From: Ruegeria arenilitoris
GTDB lineage: Bacteria > Pseudomonadota > Alphaproteobacteria > Rhodobacterales > Rhodobacteraceae
Reading direction: 5' to 3'
DNA: 64,000 bases
NCBI RefSeq assembly: GCF_013032855.1
Contig: NZ_WQDA01000003.1
Coordinates: 434,001-498,000 of the forward strand
A model generated the notes under the pieces. That model was not told the origin of the DNA, ran no database searches, and saw nothing but the letters and a program-made list of their open reading frames with translations. Positions 44,514-53,060 of the stretch are shown in pieces; within the stretch, counting starts at the first letter, position 1; the number at the start of each line of letters is the position of its first letter. Both the position numbers and the translations under genes were made by a program.

Positions 44514-47210
44514 ATGGCAAAGAAAATGCTTATCGATGCCACCCACGCGGAGGAGACCCGCGTCGTGGTGGTGGACGGAAACAAGGTCGAGGAGTTCGAT
44601 TTTGAATCCGAAAACAAACGCCAGCTTGCTGGCAACATCTACCTGGCAAAAGTAACGCGCGTCGAACCTTCGCTGCAGGCGGCCTTTGTTGACTACGGCG
44701 GGAACCGGCATGGCTTCCTTGCGTTCTCGGAAATCCATCCGGACTACTACCAGATTCCGGTCGCGGACCGCGAAGCCCTGATGGAGGAAGAGCGCGCCTA
44801 CGCTGAGGCAATGAAGGCGCGGGACGAGGCCGAAGAATCCAAGCCCAAGAAGCGCCGCTCGCGGTCGCGCTCGAAGGCGGCAGAGGTCAAGACGGACGAT
44901 CCGGTCGAAACGCTGGACGTATCCGCCGAACCGACGGGCATGGAAACCATCGACCTGGTCGAGGAAGACGCCGCTGATCAGGATGTGCCCGAAGGCACGT
45001 CTCCGATGGAGACGGTCGCTGAAACTCCGGTCGAAGAGCCGAGTGGAGACGCGAGTGACGAACCAGCGGACGAAAAGGCCGAAGCAGACGCCGCACCCGC
45101 GGAACCCGTCGAAGCAGACGAGCCCGAAGCGGATCTAGCCGACGAAACCGACGTCGAAGCTGATGAGGCCCAGCCGGATGCGGCGGCCAAGGATGACACG
45201 ATCGAGTCGGTTGCGGATGATGATGACAGCGAGGACATCCGTCCTCCGCGCAAACCACGCCCGCGCCGCTACAAGATTCAGGAAGTCATCAAGGTGCGCC
45301 AGGTTCTGTTGGTGCAGGTCGTCAAGGAAGAACGTGGCAACAAGGGTGCCGCGCTGACCACTTACCTGTCGCTGGCCGGCCGGTATTGTGTGTTGATGCC
45401 GAACACCGCACGCGGGGGCGGCATCAGCCGCAAGATCACCAACGCCGCGGACCGCAAGAAGCTCAAGGAAATCGCATCTGAGATCGATGTGCCTATGGGC
45501 GCCGGTCTGATCATCCGTACAGCCGGCGCCAAGCGTACCAAGTCCGAGATCAAGCGCGACTACGAATACCTGCAGCGCCTGTGGGAGCAGATCCGCGAAC
45601 TGACGCTCAAATCGATCGCCCCTGCGAAGATCTACGAGGAAGGCGACCTGATCAAACGGTCGATCCGTGATCTTTACAATCGGGACATCGACGAGGTTCT
45701 GGTCGAAGGCGAAGGTGGCTACCGCATCGCCAAAGACTTTATGAAGATGATCATGCCGTCGCACGCCAAGAACGTGAAGCGGTACGAGGACCAACTGCCG
45801 CTGTTCGCGCGCTATCAGGTGGAAAGCTATCTGGCGGGGATGTTCAACCCGACGGTCCAGCTGAAATCGGGCGGGTATATCGTGATCGGCGTGACCGAGG
45901 CGTTGGTTGCCATCGACGTGAACTCGGGCCGCGCCACCAAAGAAGGCTCGATCGAGGAAACTGCGCTGAAGACCAACCTTGAGGCCGCCGAGGAAGTTGC
46001 ACGCCAGCTGCGCCTGCGCGACCTGGCCGGTCTGATCGTCATCGACTTCATCGACATGGACGAGCGCAAGAACAACCTGGCGGTCGAAAAGCGCCTGAAG
46101 GACAAGCTGAAGACCGATCGGGCCCGTATTCAGGTCGGACGGATCTCGGGCTTTGGCCTGCTGGAGATGAGCCGCCAGCGCCTGCGCCCAGGAATGCTTG
46201 AGGCAACCACACAGCCTTGCCCGTCCTGCCATGGCACCGGTCTGATCCGCTCGGACGACAACATGGCTCTGTCGATCCTGCGTCAGATTGAAGAGGAAGG
46301 CACACGCCGCCGCTCGCGCGAGGTGCTGGTGCGGTGTCCGGTCAGCATTGCGAACTTCCTGATGAACCAGAAGCGCGAGCATATCGCGCAGATCGAAGCC
46401 CGCTATGGCCTGTCGGTTCGGATCGAAGGCGACATTCATCTGGTCAGCCCTGACTTCTCGATGGAAAAGTTCAAGACGGCCAGCCGGATCGTTCCCGAAG
46501 CGTCTGCGCCGGTGGTGTCCGCGACGGCATCGCTGATGGATCTGGTGGATTCCGAGGACGAGGTTGAAGACAGCGCCGTCGAGCCGGAACAGGCGGAAGA
46601 GGAAGCTAAGCCGAAGCGCAAGCGCCGCCGGCGTCGCCGCAAGAAGAACGGCGGTAACGGCGAGCAGGCCGAGGCAACCAGTTCTGACGAAGCAGCGGAA
46701 GACAAGGCGACCACCGAGGCGCAACCCGAGGAGTCCGGGACGGAAAAGACCGCAGAGTCTGAATCCGCTACGGCTGAGGCCGCAGAAGCTGGCGCCGAAA
46801 ACGTGACCGAGGGTGAAGCGGAACAGGCCGAAGAAAAATCGGCCAAGCCCAAAAAACGTCGGGCACCGCGCCGCAAGAAGACGGCCGAAGTCGAAGAGGC
46901 GCCCGCGCCGGAACCCGAGGTGGCCGAAGAAGCGGTTCAGGCGGCCGCAGAAACGCCTGCTGATGAGGCTGCGGGTGCTGAGGACAATGCCCCCGAAGCG
47001 CAAGCCGAGGAGCCGGTCGAAGAGAGTGAGCCCGAGGTAGCGGCAGAAGTCGAAACGCCAGATGCCGAGCCCGTGGCGGAAGCGCCGGAAGCGGCAACAG
47101 AAGAAAAAGCCGAGGACGCCGCAGAGCCGGTGCTTGAGACGGTGGCGGAAGAACCCGAGCCGTCTCCGGCCAAGCCCAAACGGCGCGGTTGGTGGTCACT
47201 GGGCCAATAA
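44514..47210 (+). CDS. rne: Ribonuclease E
   Basis: Essential endonuclease and degradosome scaffold; 898 residues. The S1 domain (about 37-75 and 255-300) is split by a 160-residue acidic, disordered insert (about 88-250, mostly Glu, Asp, Ala, Pro), a feature of alphaproteobacterial RNase E. The catalytic metal ligands lie in AIDVNSGRA near residue 468 and VIDFIDMDERKNN near 510. The zinc-link is CPSCHGTG near 569. The C-terminal third (from about 680) is disordered and mixes KPKRKRRRRRRKKNG-like basic blocks with acidic repeats; these are RNA- and partner-binding sites. AAGGA precedes the ATG at 44514. A long leader precedes it and a strong terminator follows. Confidence 0.96.
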   Translation: MAKKMLIDATHAEETRVVVVDGNKVEEFDFESENKRQLAGNIYLAKVTRVEPSLQAAFVDYGGNRHGFLAFSEIHPDYYQIPVADREALMEEERAYAEAMKARDEAEESKPKKRRSRSRSKAAEVKTDDPVETLDVSAEPTGMETIDLVEEDAADQDVPEGTSPMETVAETPVEEPSGDASDEPADEKAEADAAPAEPVEADEPEADLADETDVEADEAQPDAAAKDDTIESVADDDDSEDIRPPRKPRPRRYKIQEVIKVRQVLLVQVVKEERGNKGAALTTYLSLAGRYCVLMPNTARGGGISRKITNAADRKKLKEIASEIDVPMGAGLIIRTAGAKRTKSEIKRDYEYLQRLWEQIRELTLKSIAPAKIYEEGDLIKRSIRDLYNRDIDEVLVEGEGGYRIAKDFMKMIMPSHAKNVKRYEDQLPLFARYQVESYLAGMFNPTVQLKSGGYIVIGVTEALVAIDVNSGRATKEGSIEETALKTNLEAAEEVARQLRLRDLAGLIVIDFIDMDERKNNLAVEKRLKDKLKTDRARIQVGRISGFGLLEMSRQRLRPGMLEATTQPCPSCHGTGLIRSDDNMALSILRQIEEEGTRRRSREVLVRCPVSIANFLMNQKREHIAQIEARYGLSVRIEGDIHLVSPDFSMEKFKTASRIVPEASAPVVSATASLMDLVDSEDEVEDSAVEPEQAEEEAKPKRKRRRRRRKKNGGNGEQAEATSSDEAAEDKATTEAQPEESGTEKTAESESATAEAAEAGAENVTEGEAEQAEEKSAKPKKRRAPRRKKTAEVEEAPAPEPEVAEEAVQAAAETPADEAAGAEDNAPEAQAEEPVEESEPEVAAEVETPDAEPVAEAPEAATEEKAEDAAEPVLETVAEEPEPSPAKPKRRGWWSLGQ

Positions 47211-47220
47211 GACAAAAAAA

Positions 47221-47246
47221 GGCGGACAGTATTGTCCGCCTTTTTT
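47221..47246. terminator. Bidirectional terminator after rne
   Basis: Perfect stem GGCGGACA/TGTCCGCC with a 4-base loop, seven A before and six T after; shared with the convergent TusA-like gene. Confidence 0.95.
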
Positions 47247-47249
47247 CTT

Positions 47250-47489
47250 TCAGGTCCCGCCGTTTTTCCGAATGAGAAAGACGTGGTGATCCGCAGCTTC
47301 TTCCATCCCGATCAGCTCGTGCCCGGACTCCGAGCAGAAATGAGGTACATCGACGATTGCGGCCGGATCGTCGGCAAGGACCCGGAGAAGGGAGCCCGCA
47401 GGCATGGCCTTGAGCCGTTTGCGGGCTTTCAGGACGGGCAGGGGGCACAGCAGGCCCAATGCATCCAGTGTTTCGGCTTCTTGTGTCAT
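47250..47489 (-). CDS. TusA-like sulfur carrier protein
   Basis: A 79-residue protein of the TusA/SirA family. The single functional cysteine is C15 in LLCPLPVLKARK, the family CPxP motif. A second half, VLADDPAAIVDVPHFCSESGHEL, completes the two-layer fold. TusA passes persulfide sulfur in tRNA thiolation and other routes; the exact pathway here is not shown. The ATG at 47489 has GAGAG upstream; a long in-frame extension upstream is antisense to the ccdA start and is not used. Convergent with rne. Confidence 0.9.
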   Translation of the reverse strand: MTQEAETLDALGLLCPLPVLKARKRLKAMPAGSLLRVLADDPAAIVDVPHFCSESGHELIGMEEAADHHVFLIRKNGGT

Positions 47490-47594
47490 GGCTCTCAGAT
47501 ATTTGCATGGCGCACAGCTGTCCAGCCGGCAACCACGAGGATGTGACCGAATGGCCCCGTGACGCGCCCCACTGGATATCCTATGTGCAGTGGC

Positions 47595-48347
47595 ATGTTC
47601 GGAATCGATATCATCGACGCAGGGCTGCTGCCCGCCATGTTCATCGCGCTGGTCGGCGGGTTGATCAGTTTTCTGTCGCCCTGCGTGTTGCCGATCGTGC
47701 CGCCTTATCTGGCCTACATGAGCGGCGTGACCATTCACGAGATGCAGGATCAGGCGCAGGCTAGACGCAAGGCGACTCTGTCAGCGCTGTTCTTCGTTCT
47801 TGGACTGTCGACGGTGTTCCTGCTACTGGGCTTCACGGCCTCGGCCTTCGGCGCATTCGTGCTGCAGAACCAGGAACTGTTCGCCAAGGCCTCGGGTCTG
47901 GTGGTGATCGTGTTCGGCCTGCATTTCCTGAACGTGTTCCGAATTCCGATCCTGGACCGCGAAGCGCGGCTCGAAACCGGGGACTCCGGCGGATCGGTCT
48001 TTGGGGCTTACATCCTGGGGTTGGCTTTCGCATTCGGCTGGACCCCTTGCATCGGCCCCCAGCTTGGCGCGATTCTGTCGCTGGCCGCGTCCGAGGCCTC
48101 GGTGGCGCGGGGCACGCTGTTGCTGGGCGTCTACGCGGCGGGTCTGGGCATACCGTTCCTGCTGGCTGCGATGTTCCTGAACCGTTCAATGGCGGTGATG
48201 AACAAGCTGAAACCGCATATGGGAACGATCGAAAAAGTCATGGGTGGCTTGTTGCTGGTCGTCGGCATCATGCTGGTGACGGGTCTGTTCACCGAGTTCA
48301 GCTGGTGGCTGCTTGAGACGTTCCCGGCATTGGCCACTCTGGGCTGA
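47595..48347 (+). CDS. ccdA: Cytochrome c biogenesis protein CcdA
   Basis: Six-helix membrane protein that carries reducing equivalents from cytoplasmic thioredoxin to periplasmic CcmG/CcmH. The 250 residues hold the two redox cysteines in FLSPCVLPIVPPY near residue 25 and FGWTPCIGPQLGA near 150, in the first and fourth helices. It supports the ccmE/F/H genes 12-16 kb away. There are alternative in-frame starts at 47583 and 47559; none has a strong ribosome site. I use the start nearest to the usual N terminus. Confidence 0.92.
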   Translation: MFGIDIIDAGLLPAMFIALVGGLISFLSPCVLPIVPPYLAYMSGVTIHEMQDQAQARRKATLSALFFVLGLSTVFLLLGFTASAFGAFVLQNQELFAKASGLVVIVFGLHFLNVFRIPILDREARLETGDSGGSVFGAYILGLAFAFGWTPCIGPQLGAILSLAASEASVARGTLLLGVYAAGLGIPFLLAAMFLNRSMAVMNKLKPHMGTIEKVMGGLLLVVGIMLVTGLFTEFSWWLLETFPALATLG

Positions 48348-48425
48348 CGCGGCGCCCGGTCGCGATGATCGGGCCTTACCTTGGCCACATCGCTGCGCTA
48401 ACCTGCCCGCAACAAGGGCAAAGGC

Positions 48426-49700
48426 ATGAGCAGTCAGGTTCCGCAATCTGGGGTAAAACGACGCCGGGTGTTCTATATCCCCGGCTATGATCCGATCCAT
48501 CCCCGCCGCTATCGCGAGCTCTACCGGAAAGAGGGGCGCGCGCAGTCAGCGATTTCAGGGTATCGGTTGGAGGTCTCGGCCAAGACAGGCGATGGCCCCT
48601 ATGGCTGGCACGTCCGGTCGGAGCAGGACGGGGCCGAGGTGGAGACGGATGTCGAGGTTCTGGTCTGGTCCGACATCGTGCGCGACAGCATGGACAGCTC
48701 GATCCCGGCGACCTACTGGCAATTGCTGCGCACGGCGTGGATCTACATCTCGACCGGCACGCTGTGGCGGCTGATGCGCCTGCGCAAAGGACCGGTGATC
48801 GCCGCACTCTATCCGGTGGCGATGCTGCTGGGGCAGTTGGCGCTGGCGGGATTGGTCTTCTACGGTGTAGCAATGTTGTCCGCGTCCGGGATGCATTGGT
48901 TGGCTGAAGCTGGGGAAGGACCCGCGCTGTTCGGTCCCTATTTTGCGGCGCGGATGTATCTCAGCCTTGCTATTGGCGTGTTGGCGGGCTGGTTGGTCTT
49001 GCGTTGGTTCCGCAAGATCGACAACCGCCTGTTCGCCTATTACCTGATGCACGACTATGCCTATTCTGCGCGGCTGCGAGGGGAAACACTGCCCGAGTTG
49101 CAGGCACGGTTGGACGAATTCCGTGCCACTATTGCGGCAGCGCTACGGTCGCCCGTCGATGAGGTTCTGGTGGTGGGCCACAGTTCCGGCGCCCATCTGG
49201 GGGTTTCGGTTCTGGCCGACCTGCTGCGGCGGGGCGAGGTGCAGCCGGATGGCCCGGTCCTGTCGTTCCTGACATTGGGGCAGGTGGTGCCGATGGTGTC
49301 ATTCCTGCCGCGGGCCGGCCGGTTGCGGTCCGACCTCCAATTTCTGTCGCAGACCGAGCAGTTGACATGGGTCGATGTCTCGGCACCCGGGGATGGCTGC
49401 GCCTTTGCCCTATGTGATCCGGTTGCGGTCAGCGGGGTTGCCGGGCCGGGCAAGCGGTGGCCGCTGGTTCTGTCAGCCGCTTTTACGCAAACCCTGTCGC
49501 CCGAACGTTGGGCCGCGTTGCGCTGGCGGTTCTTCCGTTTGCATTTCCAGTATCTTTGCGCGTTCGACCGGCCTAGCGACTATGACTATTTCCGCATCAC
49601 GGCCGGCCCGCTGACACTGGGCGCTCGGTTCGCCGGCCGGGCGCCGTCGAAATCGCGGATCGAGCGGGCGGTGTCCAAGTACCGGACGGTGCGCGCATGA
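48426..49700 (+). CDS. Membrane-anchored alpha/beta hydrolase-like protein
   Basis: A 424-residue protein of unknown function. The N-terminal part begins with VFYIPGYDPIHPRRYRELYR, like the first strand and HG-loop of a hydrolase. Two hydrophobic helices lie at about 120-150 and 175-195. The nucleophile elbow is VVGHSSGAHLGVSVL near residues 248-262, with serine in GHSSG. The C-terminal part includes LTWVDVSAPGDGCAF, possibly with the acidic residue, and a late conserved histidine, HFQYLCAFDRPSDY. It is coupled by an ATGA overlap to the P450 gene. A substrate related to the P450 is plausible but unknown. Confidence 0.8.
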   Translation: MSSQVPQSGVKRRRVFYIPGYDPIHPRRYRELYRKEGRAQSAISGYRLEVSAKTGDGPYGWHVRSEQDGAEVETDVEVLVWSDIVRDSMDSSIPATYWQLLRTAWIYISTGTLWRLMRLRKGPVIAALYPVAMLLGQLALAGLVFYGVAMLSASGMHWLAEAGEGPALFGPYFAARMYLSLAIGVLAGWLVLRWFRKIDNRLFAYYLMHDYAYSARLRGETLPELQARLDEFRATIAAALRSPVDEVLVVGHSSGAHLGVSVLADLLRRGEVQPDGPVLSFLTLGQVVPMVSFLPRAGRLRSDLQFLSQTEQLTWVDVSAPGDGCAFALCDPVAVSGVAGPGKRWPLVLSAAFTQTLSPERWAALRWRFFRLHFQYLCAFDRPSDYDYFRITAGPLTLGARFAGRAPSKSRIERAVSKYRTVRA

Positions 49701-51046
49701 CCCCGCCCAAGCCGCCCGCCAGACCGGACAAGGTATCTCTGTGGCAATACCTGCGCCTGTTCCGGCGTGACATCCTGTCGGCCCAGCCGCAACGCCTGTA
49801 CCGCGCCTGGATGGCCGAGTTCCGCACCCCGTTCTTCCGGTCCTACCTGATCAACCAGCCCGAGCTGATCGACCGGGTTCTGAAACACCGTCCTCAGGAT
49901 TTCCCGAAATCCGGCCGGATTAGCGAAGGCCTGCGGCCCCTGCTAGGCCAATCGGTATTCCTGACCAACGGCGCGACCTGGGAGCGCCAACGCCGCATCA
50001 TCGATCCGGCCTTCGAGGGCGGGCGGCTGAAACAGACCTTTCCCGCGATGCTGGCCTCGGCCGAGGCTTGCGCCGATCGCCTGCGCGACAGGACGGGCGT
50101 GCCGGTCGAGATCGAAGAGGTCACCAGCCATGCCGCCGCCGACGTGATCTTTCGCACCTTGTTCTCGGTGCCTATCGAGCACGAAATCGCCGCACAGGTG
50201 TTCGAGAAGTTCCGCGCCTATCAGCGGCAGCAACCTCTGCTGAACCTGGCGGCTTTCGTGCCGCTGCCCGGCTGGGTGCCCCGGTTCCACGCGCGCAAGA
50301 CCCGCTGTGCGGCAGTTGAAATCCGCGCCTTGATCGCCCGCCTGACCCGCGAGCGGGATGCGCAGATCGCCGCCGGCACCGCGCCCGACGATCTGGCCAC
50401 CAAGATCATGACCACGCCCGACCCCCTGACCGGGCAGTGTTTCAACACCGATGAGATGATCGATCAGGTCGCCATCTTTTTCCTGGCCGGGCACGAGACC
50501 AGCGCCTCGGCCCTGGCATGGACGCTGTACCTGATGGCCGCCTATCCCGACTGGCAGGACCGCGTGGCCAAGGAAGCCCGCGCGCAGGATGAAATTAGCT
50601 TTGCCAGCATGTCCAAACTGCGCATCAGCCGCGATGTGTTCCGCGAGGCGCTGCGCCTCTATCCCCCGGTGCCGATGATGGTGCGCGAGGCCACATGCCC
50701 CGAACGTTTCCGCGACCGCGACGTGCCCAAGGGCGCTCAGATCGTGCTCAGCCCGTGGCACCTGCACCGACATGAACGGTTGTGGGAGGACCCCGACAGC
50801 TTTGACCCGTCCCGCTGGGCGACCGAAAACGGCAAAGCCTGCCAGCGGGCGGCCTTCATCCCGTTTTCGGCCGGGCCGCGCGTCTGTACCGGGGCGGGGT
50901 TTGCGATGGTCGAGGGGCCGTTGATCCTGTCGACCCTGCTGCGCCGATACCGGTTCGAACCTGTCGAGGGCCGCTCCCCGGTCCCGGTGGCGCATCTGAC
51001 GGTCCGGTCCCGCGACGGAATTTGGCTGCGCGTGGTTGAGCGCTAA
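49697..51046 (+). CDS. Cytochrome P450
   Basis: A 449-residue haem monooxygenase without membrane anchor. The I-helix oxygen-binding AGHETSASAL lies at about 264-273, the K-helix E-x-x-R in REALRLYPPVPMM near 316, the PERF-like stretch after it, and the haem loop FSAGPRVCTGAGFAMVEG with ligand C397. The size and the ExxR/AGHETS form match class I bacterial P450s of broad CYP type; the substrate is not indicated. It starts inside the hydrolase stop (ATGA), so both are one operon. Redox partners are not encoded nearby. Its stop codon lies within the operator-like sequence of the aldolase gene. Confidence 0.95.
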   Translation: MTPPKPPARPDKVSLWQYLRLFRRDILSAQPQRLYRAWMAEFRTPFFRSYLINQPELIDRVLKHRPQDFPKSGRISEGLRPLLGQSVFLTNGATWERQRRIIDPAFEGGRLKQTFPAMLASAEACADRLRDRTGVPVEIEEVTSHAAADVIFRTLFSVPIEHEIAAQVFEKFRAYQRQQPLLNLAAFVPLPGWVPRFHARKTRCAAVEIRALIARLTRERDAQIAAGTAPDDLATKIMTTPDPLTGQCFNTDEMIDQVAIFFLAGHETSASALAWTLYLMAAYPDWQDRVAKEARAQDEISFASMSKLRISRDVFREALRLYPPVPMMVREATCPERFRDRDVPKGAQIVLSPWHLHRHERLWEDPDSFDPSRWATENGKACQRAAFIPFSAGPRVCTGAGFAMVEGPLILSTLLRRYRFEPVEGRSPVPVAHLTVRSRDGIWLRVVER

Positions 51047-51047
51047 C
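51036..51047. promoter_or_regulatory. Operator-like palindrome upstream of the aldolase
   Basis: TTGAGCGCTAAC matches the gap1 palindrome GTTAGCGCTAAC at 10 of 12 bases, overlaps the P450 stop and lies 71 bases before the aldolase ATG. Placement before a third glycolytic gene supports a common regulator. Confidence 0.5.
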
Positions 51048-51118
51048 AAACTATCATCGCCCCGCGCCATGCTGTATGCGGTTGGAAAAGCGGAATCATT
51101 ACTGAACGGGAAAGTGTT

Positions 51119-52000
51119 ATGTCCAAGGCTGAACAACGCGAACAGATGATCAACGGTGCGGGTTTTATCGCGGCTTTGGATCAGAGCGGCGGCTCGACGC
51201 CCAAGGCGCTGGCGTTGTACGGGGTGCAGCCGTCCGACTATGGCTCGGACGAGGAAATGTTTGCCGAGATCCAGAAGATGCGCGCCCGGATCATCCTGGC
51301 CGATGACTTCACCCGCGACAAAGTGATCGGCGCGATCCTGTTCGAACGCACGCTGAGCGAGGAAATCGACGGTCGCAAGGTGGCCGATTACCTGTGGTCG
51401 GTCAAAGGCATCGTGCCGTTCCTCAAGATCGACAAGGGGCTGGAGGACACCGCCGACGGCGTGCAGCTGATGAAGCCCATCCCGGGCCTGGCCGAGACGC
51501 TGGCCAAGGCCGAAGGTGTGTTCGGCACCAAGGAACGCTCGGTCATCCACGAGGCCAATGCCGAGGGCATTGCCGCCGTGGTGAAACAGCAATTCGACGT
51601 GGCCCGCGAGGTGATCGCCGCCGGCATGGTTCCGATCATCGAGCCCGAGGTGAACATCAAGTCGGACACCAAGGCCGAAGCGGAAGAGATCCTGAAAGCC
51701 GAAATCCTCAAGAACCTCGACGAGTTGGACGAGGGGCAGGACGTCATGCTGAAGCTGACTCTGCCCAGCAAGGCCAATCTGTATGGCGAGGCCGCCGATC
51801 ATCCGCGGGTTCTGCGGGTAGTGGCGCTGTCGGGCGGCTATTCGACCGACGAGGCCTGTGACCTGCTGGCGCAGAACGGCAAGATGATCGCCTCTTTCTC
51901 GCGCGCGCTGACCGAGGGGCTGTCGAAACAGCAGTCGGATGCCGAGTTCAACGCGGCCCTGGGCAGCAATATCGACAAGATCTATCGCGCCTCGGTCTGA
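51119..52000 (+). CDS. Fructose-bisphosphate aldolase, class I
   Basis: Schiff-base aldolase of the lower glycolytic/gluconeogenic pathway; 293 residues. The N-terminal stretch GFIAALDQSGGSTPKALALYG, the central PFLKIDKGLE with an active-site lysine, and the C-terminal LSGGYSTDEACDLLAQN are the class I bacterial type (fda). A metal-dependent class II enzyme is excluded by these motifs. It is preceded by an operator-like site and ends at a compact hairpin shared with the convergent tag gene. Confidence 0.95.
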   Translation: MSKAEQREQMINGAGFIAALDQSGGSTPKALALYGVQPSDYGSDEEMFAEIQKMRARIILADDFTRDKVIGAILFERTLSEEIDGRKVADYLWSVKGIVPFLKIDKGLEDTADGVQLMKPIPGLAETLAKAEGVFGTKERSVIHEANAEGIAAVVKQQFDVAREVIAAGMVPIIEPEVNIKSDTKAEAEEILKAEILKNLDELDEGQDVMLKLTLPSKANLYGEAADHPRVLRVVALSGGYSTDEACDLLAQNGKMIASFSRALTEGLSKQQSDAEFNAALGSNIDKIYRASV

Positions 52001-52010
52001 GGTCAGACCG
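51993..52010. terminator. Hairpin spanning two convergent stop codons
   Basis: CGGTCTGA-GG-TCAGACCG, perfect 8-base arms; one stop codon (TGA of the aldolase) and the reverse stop (TCA of tag) form part of the arms. No T-run, so strength is uncertain. Confidence 0.6.
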
Positions 52011-52605
52011 GTTTGATGAACGAGCGGCGCATCTGTGCCGCTTTTTCGCGCATGGCGCAGCCGGTGGCGTGGTCATTCACCAGCCCCATCGCCTGCATGA
52101 AGGCAAACACCGTGGTGGGGCCGACAAATTTCCACCCGCGCTTTTTCAGATCCTTGGACATGGCAACCGACTCGGGCGAAGTCGAGGCCGTCTGCGGCGC
52201 AGGAGGGGTCTCGGGCTCGAACCGCCAGACATAGGCCGCCAGCGAGCCGGTTTCGGCCACCAGCTCCTGTGCGCGGCGGGCGTTGTTGATCACCGCCTCG
52301 ATTTTGCCGCGATGGCGGATGATACCGGCATCTTGCAGCAGTCGTTCAACGTCCGCTTCAGAAAAACCGGCCATCACGTTGAAATCAAAATCGGAAAAGG
52401 CTTTCCGGAAGTTCTCGCGCTTGGCCAGAATGGTGCGCCAGCTGAGGCCGGACTGGAAGCTTTCAAGGCAGAGCTTCTCAAACAGACGCTGGTCGTCACC
52501 TACCGGATAACCCCATTCATTGTCGTGATAGTCGAAGAACTCCGGCGCGGCCTGACACCAGCCGCATCGCGGTTGGCCATCCGGCCCGGTCACGAGATCG
52601 CGCAT
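52003..52605 (-). CDS. tag: DNA-3-methyladenine glycosylase I
   Basis: Base-excision enzyme that removes 3-methyladenine. The 200 residues contain the zinc-binding start RCGWCQAAPEFFDYHDNEWG, then FEKLCLESFQSGLSWRTIL and the helix-hairpin-helix part with QDAGIIRHRGKIEAVINNA. The C-terminal GWKFVGPTTVFAFMQAMGLVNDH with late cysteine GCAMR completes the zinc site. The ATG at 52605 is used; the TTG before it is not needed. Alone and convergent with the aldolase. Confidence 0.95.
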   Translation of the reverse strand: MRDLVTGPDGQPRCGWCQAAPEFFDYHDNEWGYPVGDDQRLFEKLCLESFQSGLSWRTILAKRENFRKAFSDFDFNVMAGFSEADVERLLQDAGIIRHRGKIEAVINNARRAQELVAETGSLAAYVWRFEPETPPAPQTASTSPESVAMSKDLKKRGWKFVGPTTVFAFMQAMGLVNDHATGCAMREKAAQMRRSFIKPV

Positions 52606-52656
52606 CAAATGTACCCCTTTTGTTCACATCCAGCCTAGACACCGACGGGGATAAGA

Positions 52657-52887
52657 TCAAGCGCTGCGATCGGGTGACCGGTACCAGTTCAGAACAAAGA
52701 CACGAATGGCCGACGCCAATCCAGTCTCGGGGTCGCGCGCGACATCAATTTCCGAGGCCAAGACATTGATTGGCATACCTTTTGCCTTGGCGATGTCCCG
52801 AAACGCCTGCCAGAACTCATCCTCGAGCGAGACCGAGGTTCTATGTCCCTTGAGGGTCAGCGAGCGTTTGACGGGCGGGCCGCTCAT
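52657..52887 (-). CDS. Ribbon-helix-helix protein
   Basis: A 76-residue protein with a ribbon-helix-helix fold: KRSLTLKGHRTSVSLEDEFW forms the beta-strand and helix A, then AFRDIAKAKGMPINVLASEI. The C terminus LASAIRVFVLNWYR is a helix. It would bind DNA as a dimer. It overlaps the upstream DUF4169 gene by four bases (ATGA), which overlaps fumC, so it is the third gene of the fumC operon. No antitoxin partner is adjacent, and its target is unknown. Confidence 0.88.
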   Translation of the reverse strand: MSGPPVKRSLTLKGHRTSVSLEDEFWQAFRDIAKAKGMPINVLASEIDVARDPETGLASAIRVFVLNWYRSPDRSA

Positions 52888-53060
52888 TCGTCCAGCTCGT
52901 GATTGTCCAGATCGCGGCGGGCTTTTTCCGTACGGGCCTTGTCCAGCTGTTTGTCTGCTTTGCTGCGCCCGAACGCCGCCGCGTTCCGGTCGGCGCAGGC
53001 CTTTTTCTCGGCCCGCGCCTTTTCCTTGCGATACCGGTTTAGATTGACCGGCTTGCCCAT
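52884..53060 (-). CDS. DUF4169-family small basic protein
   Basis: A 58-residue highly charged protein, rich in Lys, Arg, Ala and Glu, beginning GKPVNLNRYRKEKARAEKK and continuing through AFGRSKADKQLDKART to DLDNHELDE. The start ATG shares one base with the fumC stop (TGATG) and its stop overlaps the RHH start (ATGA), so it is translationally coupled on both sides. The family name comes from the characteristic start and position after fumC. Function unknown; composition suggests a disordered or helical nucleic-acid- or protein-binding protein. Confidence 0.82.
   Translation of the reverse strand: MGKPVNLNRYRKEKARAEKKACADRNAAAFGRSKADKQLDKARTEKARRDLDNHELDE

Noticed and set aside
45135-47003. 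Minus-strand frame of 622 codons over rne
   Set aside because: Arises from the repetitive GC-rich codons of the RNase E tail.
48384-48400. GCGCTAAC half-site before the membrane hydrolase gene
   Set aside because: Only one half matches the GTTAGCGCTAAC palindrome; probably chance.
49943-51802. Minus-strand frame of 619 codons over P450 and aldolase
   Set aside because: Spans two genes and their gap and has no motif.
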